From Candidatus Poseidoniaceae archaeon (GTDB lineage: Archaea; Thermoplasmatota; Poseidoniia; Poseidoniales; Poseidoniaceae), in assembly GCA_013330925.1 (NCBI GenBank), contig DUHJ01000036.1:1-6187 (forward strand): a DNA stretch of 6,187 nucleotides. The letters run 5' to 3'. Shown here in pieces: positions 5,284-6,187 of this stretch; position 1 is the first letter of the stretch; every line of letters begins with the position of its first letter. The notes beneath the pieces are model-generated. The model was given only the letters and a program-made list of their open reading frames with translations, made no database searches and was not told the origin of the DNA. Both the position numbers and the translations under genes were made by a program.

Positions 5284-6177
5284 CCAGTGCAACCGGCCGA
5301 GCGCCGACCATTCGTGGTGGAGCAGGGCCTCGATTTCCGAGGAGGCGGCCGCGCTCCATCGCCGACGCATCGTCCGTTCTGCACCTTCAGCGCGCGTCGG
5401 CGGCGCCTGCCAGGTCATGGTTCGCTCTGGCGAGGGCGTGACGGGAAGATCCTCCCATACCACGTCCCAAAGGACGAGCCATTCTGCAGGTGCCACACCA
5501 AAGTCAACGGCCACCTCTGGCCGATGAAGGGCTTCGTGGACCTCGTCGTACGTCAGCCGGCCAAGTTCGAGGCTGTGCACCGCCATGGCGATGCGTCGGA
5601 CCTGATTCCAAAGGAAGGAATGCCCGACGATTTCGAAGCCCACCGTTCGACCTCCAACCGTCCAAGGCGTCGCCGAGAGGACGGTCCGCATCGGGTTCTT
5701 GCCTTCCTCCATTCGAGCAAAATTCCGAACGTCGTGGGTGCCGACAAAGAGGTCCAAGTGGCGCTGGAAGCGTTCCGGGTCCTCCGCCCACCATCCTTCC
5801 ATCCCTTCCAGTCTGTACCGGTAGACGCGGTGGTCGGCCAACCTCGGATTCCAACCGGGAGAAACCTCGGTGGCATCGAGCACCGCCAGATGGTCGGGGA
5901 GACGATCGGCCATGGCCCGAACCAACTTCCGGTCACCGATTTTCTCGTAGAGGCTGCGCTCGAGGGTCAACAGGCCGCCGTTTCGTCGGACGTTGACCCC
6001 GGCATCCGTTCGGCTTCCGAGGATCATCGTGTGCGCGTCGTCCTTCCACCATCCCAAGGACCGCAGCACCCGCTGGAGTTCACCTTGAACGGTGATCACG
6101 TCAGGCTGGATTTGACTGCCATGAAAGGCGTCGCCAAGGTAGCCGACGCGGAGGGCAAGATGGACGAGTTCGCCCAT
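5278..6177 (-). CDS. truA: tRNA pseudouridine synthase A
   Basis: TruA converts uridines at positions 38-40 of the tRNA anticodon arm to pseudouridine. The N-terminal 'LRVGYLGDAFHGSQIQP' (9-25) is the family's first strand with its Tyr-x-Gly-x-x-Phe-x-Gly pattern. The catalytic Asp is D58 in 'GSRTDAGVN' (54-62), where the usual Gly-Arg-Thr-Asp appears as Ser-Arg-Thr-Asp and the usual His after Gly-Val is Asn. 'HRVYRYRL' (117-124) supplies the conserved active-site Tyr, 'DVRNFAR' (149-155) the Asn-Phe motif, 'SFLWNQVRRI' (187-196) the late conserved Arg, and 'APAEWLVLWDV' (229-239) the C-terminal strand. The last 55 residues or so are Arg/Glu-rich and look like an added tail. Length is 299 from ATG 6177; a TTG two codons earlier is possible, and the frame stays open to the window edge, so the start is not fully settled. 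Its TGA overlaps the ribK stop. Confidence 0.92.
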   Translation of the reverse strand: MGELVHLALRVGYLGDAFHGSQIQPDVITVQGELQRVLRSLGWWKDDAHTMILGSRTDAGVNVRRNGGLLTLERSLYEKIGDRKLVRAMADRLPDHLAVLDATEVSPGWNPRLADHRVYRYRLEGMEGWWAEDPERFQRHLDLFVGTHDVRNFARMEEGKNPMRTVLSATPWTVGGRTVGFEIVGHSFLWNQVRRIAMAVHSLELGRLTYDEVHEALHRPEVAVDFGVAPAEWLVLWDVVWEDLPVTPSPERTMTWQAPPTRAEGAERTMRRRWSAAASSEIEALLHHEWSALGRLHWS

Positions 6178-6187
6178 CGTCAAACAC

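Overview
The window is dense, GC-rich coding DNA, apparently from an archaeal chromosome. The best marker is a CTP-dependent riboflavin kinase of the DUF120 (RibK) type, an archaeal family unrelated to bacterial RibF. Two genes also have AT-rich, TATA-like patches about 26-27 bases before their best ATG, as expected for archaeal leaderless transcripts. The mix of genes and the unusual first protein would fit a marine Thermoplasmatota/Poseidoniales (Marine Group II) type genome. That placement is an inference from impression and was not tested by any comparison.

Layout, left to right: (1) a 578-aa protein on the minus strand (3-1739) with a structured N-terminal half and a long charged, disordered C-terminal half; (2) a short divergent promoter region (1740-1813); (3) a plus-strand pair consisting of a DUF309 protein (1814-2215) and, overlapping it by 8 bases, an unknown membrane-anchored protein (2208-2840); (4) a 67-bp gap with a small hairpin plus T-tract and a TATA-like patch, then an unknown protein with about four membrane helices and an acidic tail (2908-3522, plus); (5) tail to tail with it after 3 bases, a PLP enzyme that is almost certainly 2-amino-3-ketobutyrate CoA ligase, Kbl (3526-4707, minus); (6) a divergent riboflavin kinase gene, ribK (4810-5283, plus; start uncertain); (7) tail to tail with it and overlapping by 6 bases, a tRNA pseudouridine synthase, truA (5278-6177, minus).

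The recognisable genes are housekeeping: threonine/glycine metabolism (Kbl), FMN synthesis (RibK) and tRNA modification (TruA). They lie in alternating orientation and do not form one pathway operon. I see no mobile element, CRISPR array, tRNA or rRNA, and no clear sign of horizontal transfer. The least explained parts are the 578-aa protein and the two membrane proteins. Nothing here amounts to a clearly new multi-gene system. There is no gene-free stretch longer than 300 bases.
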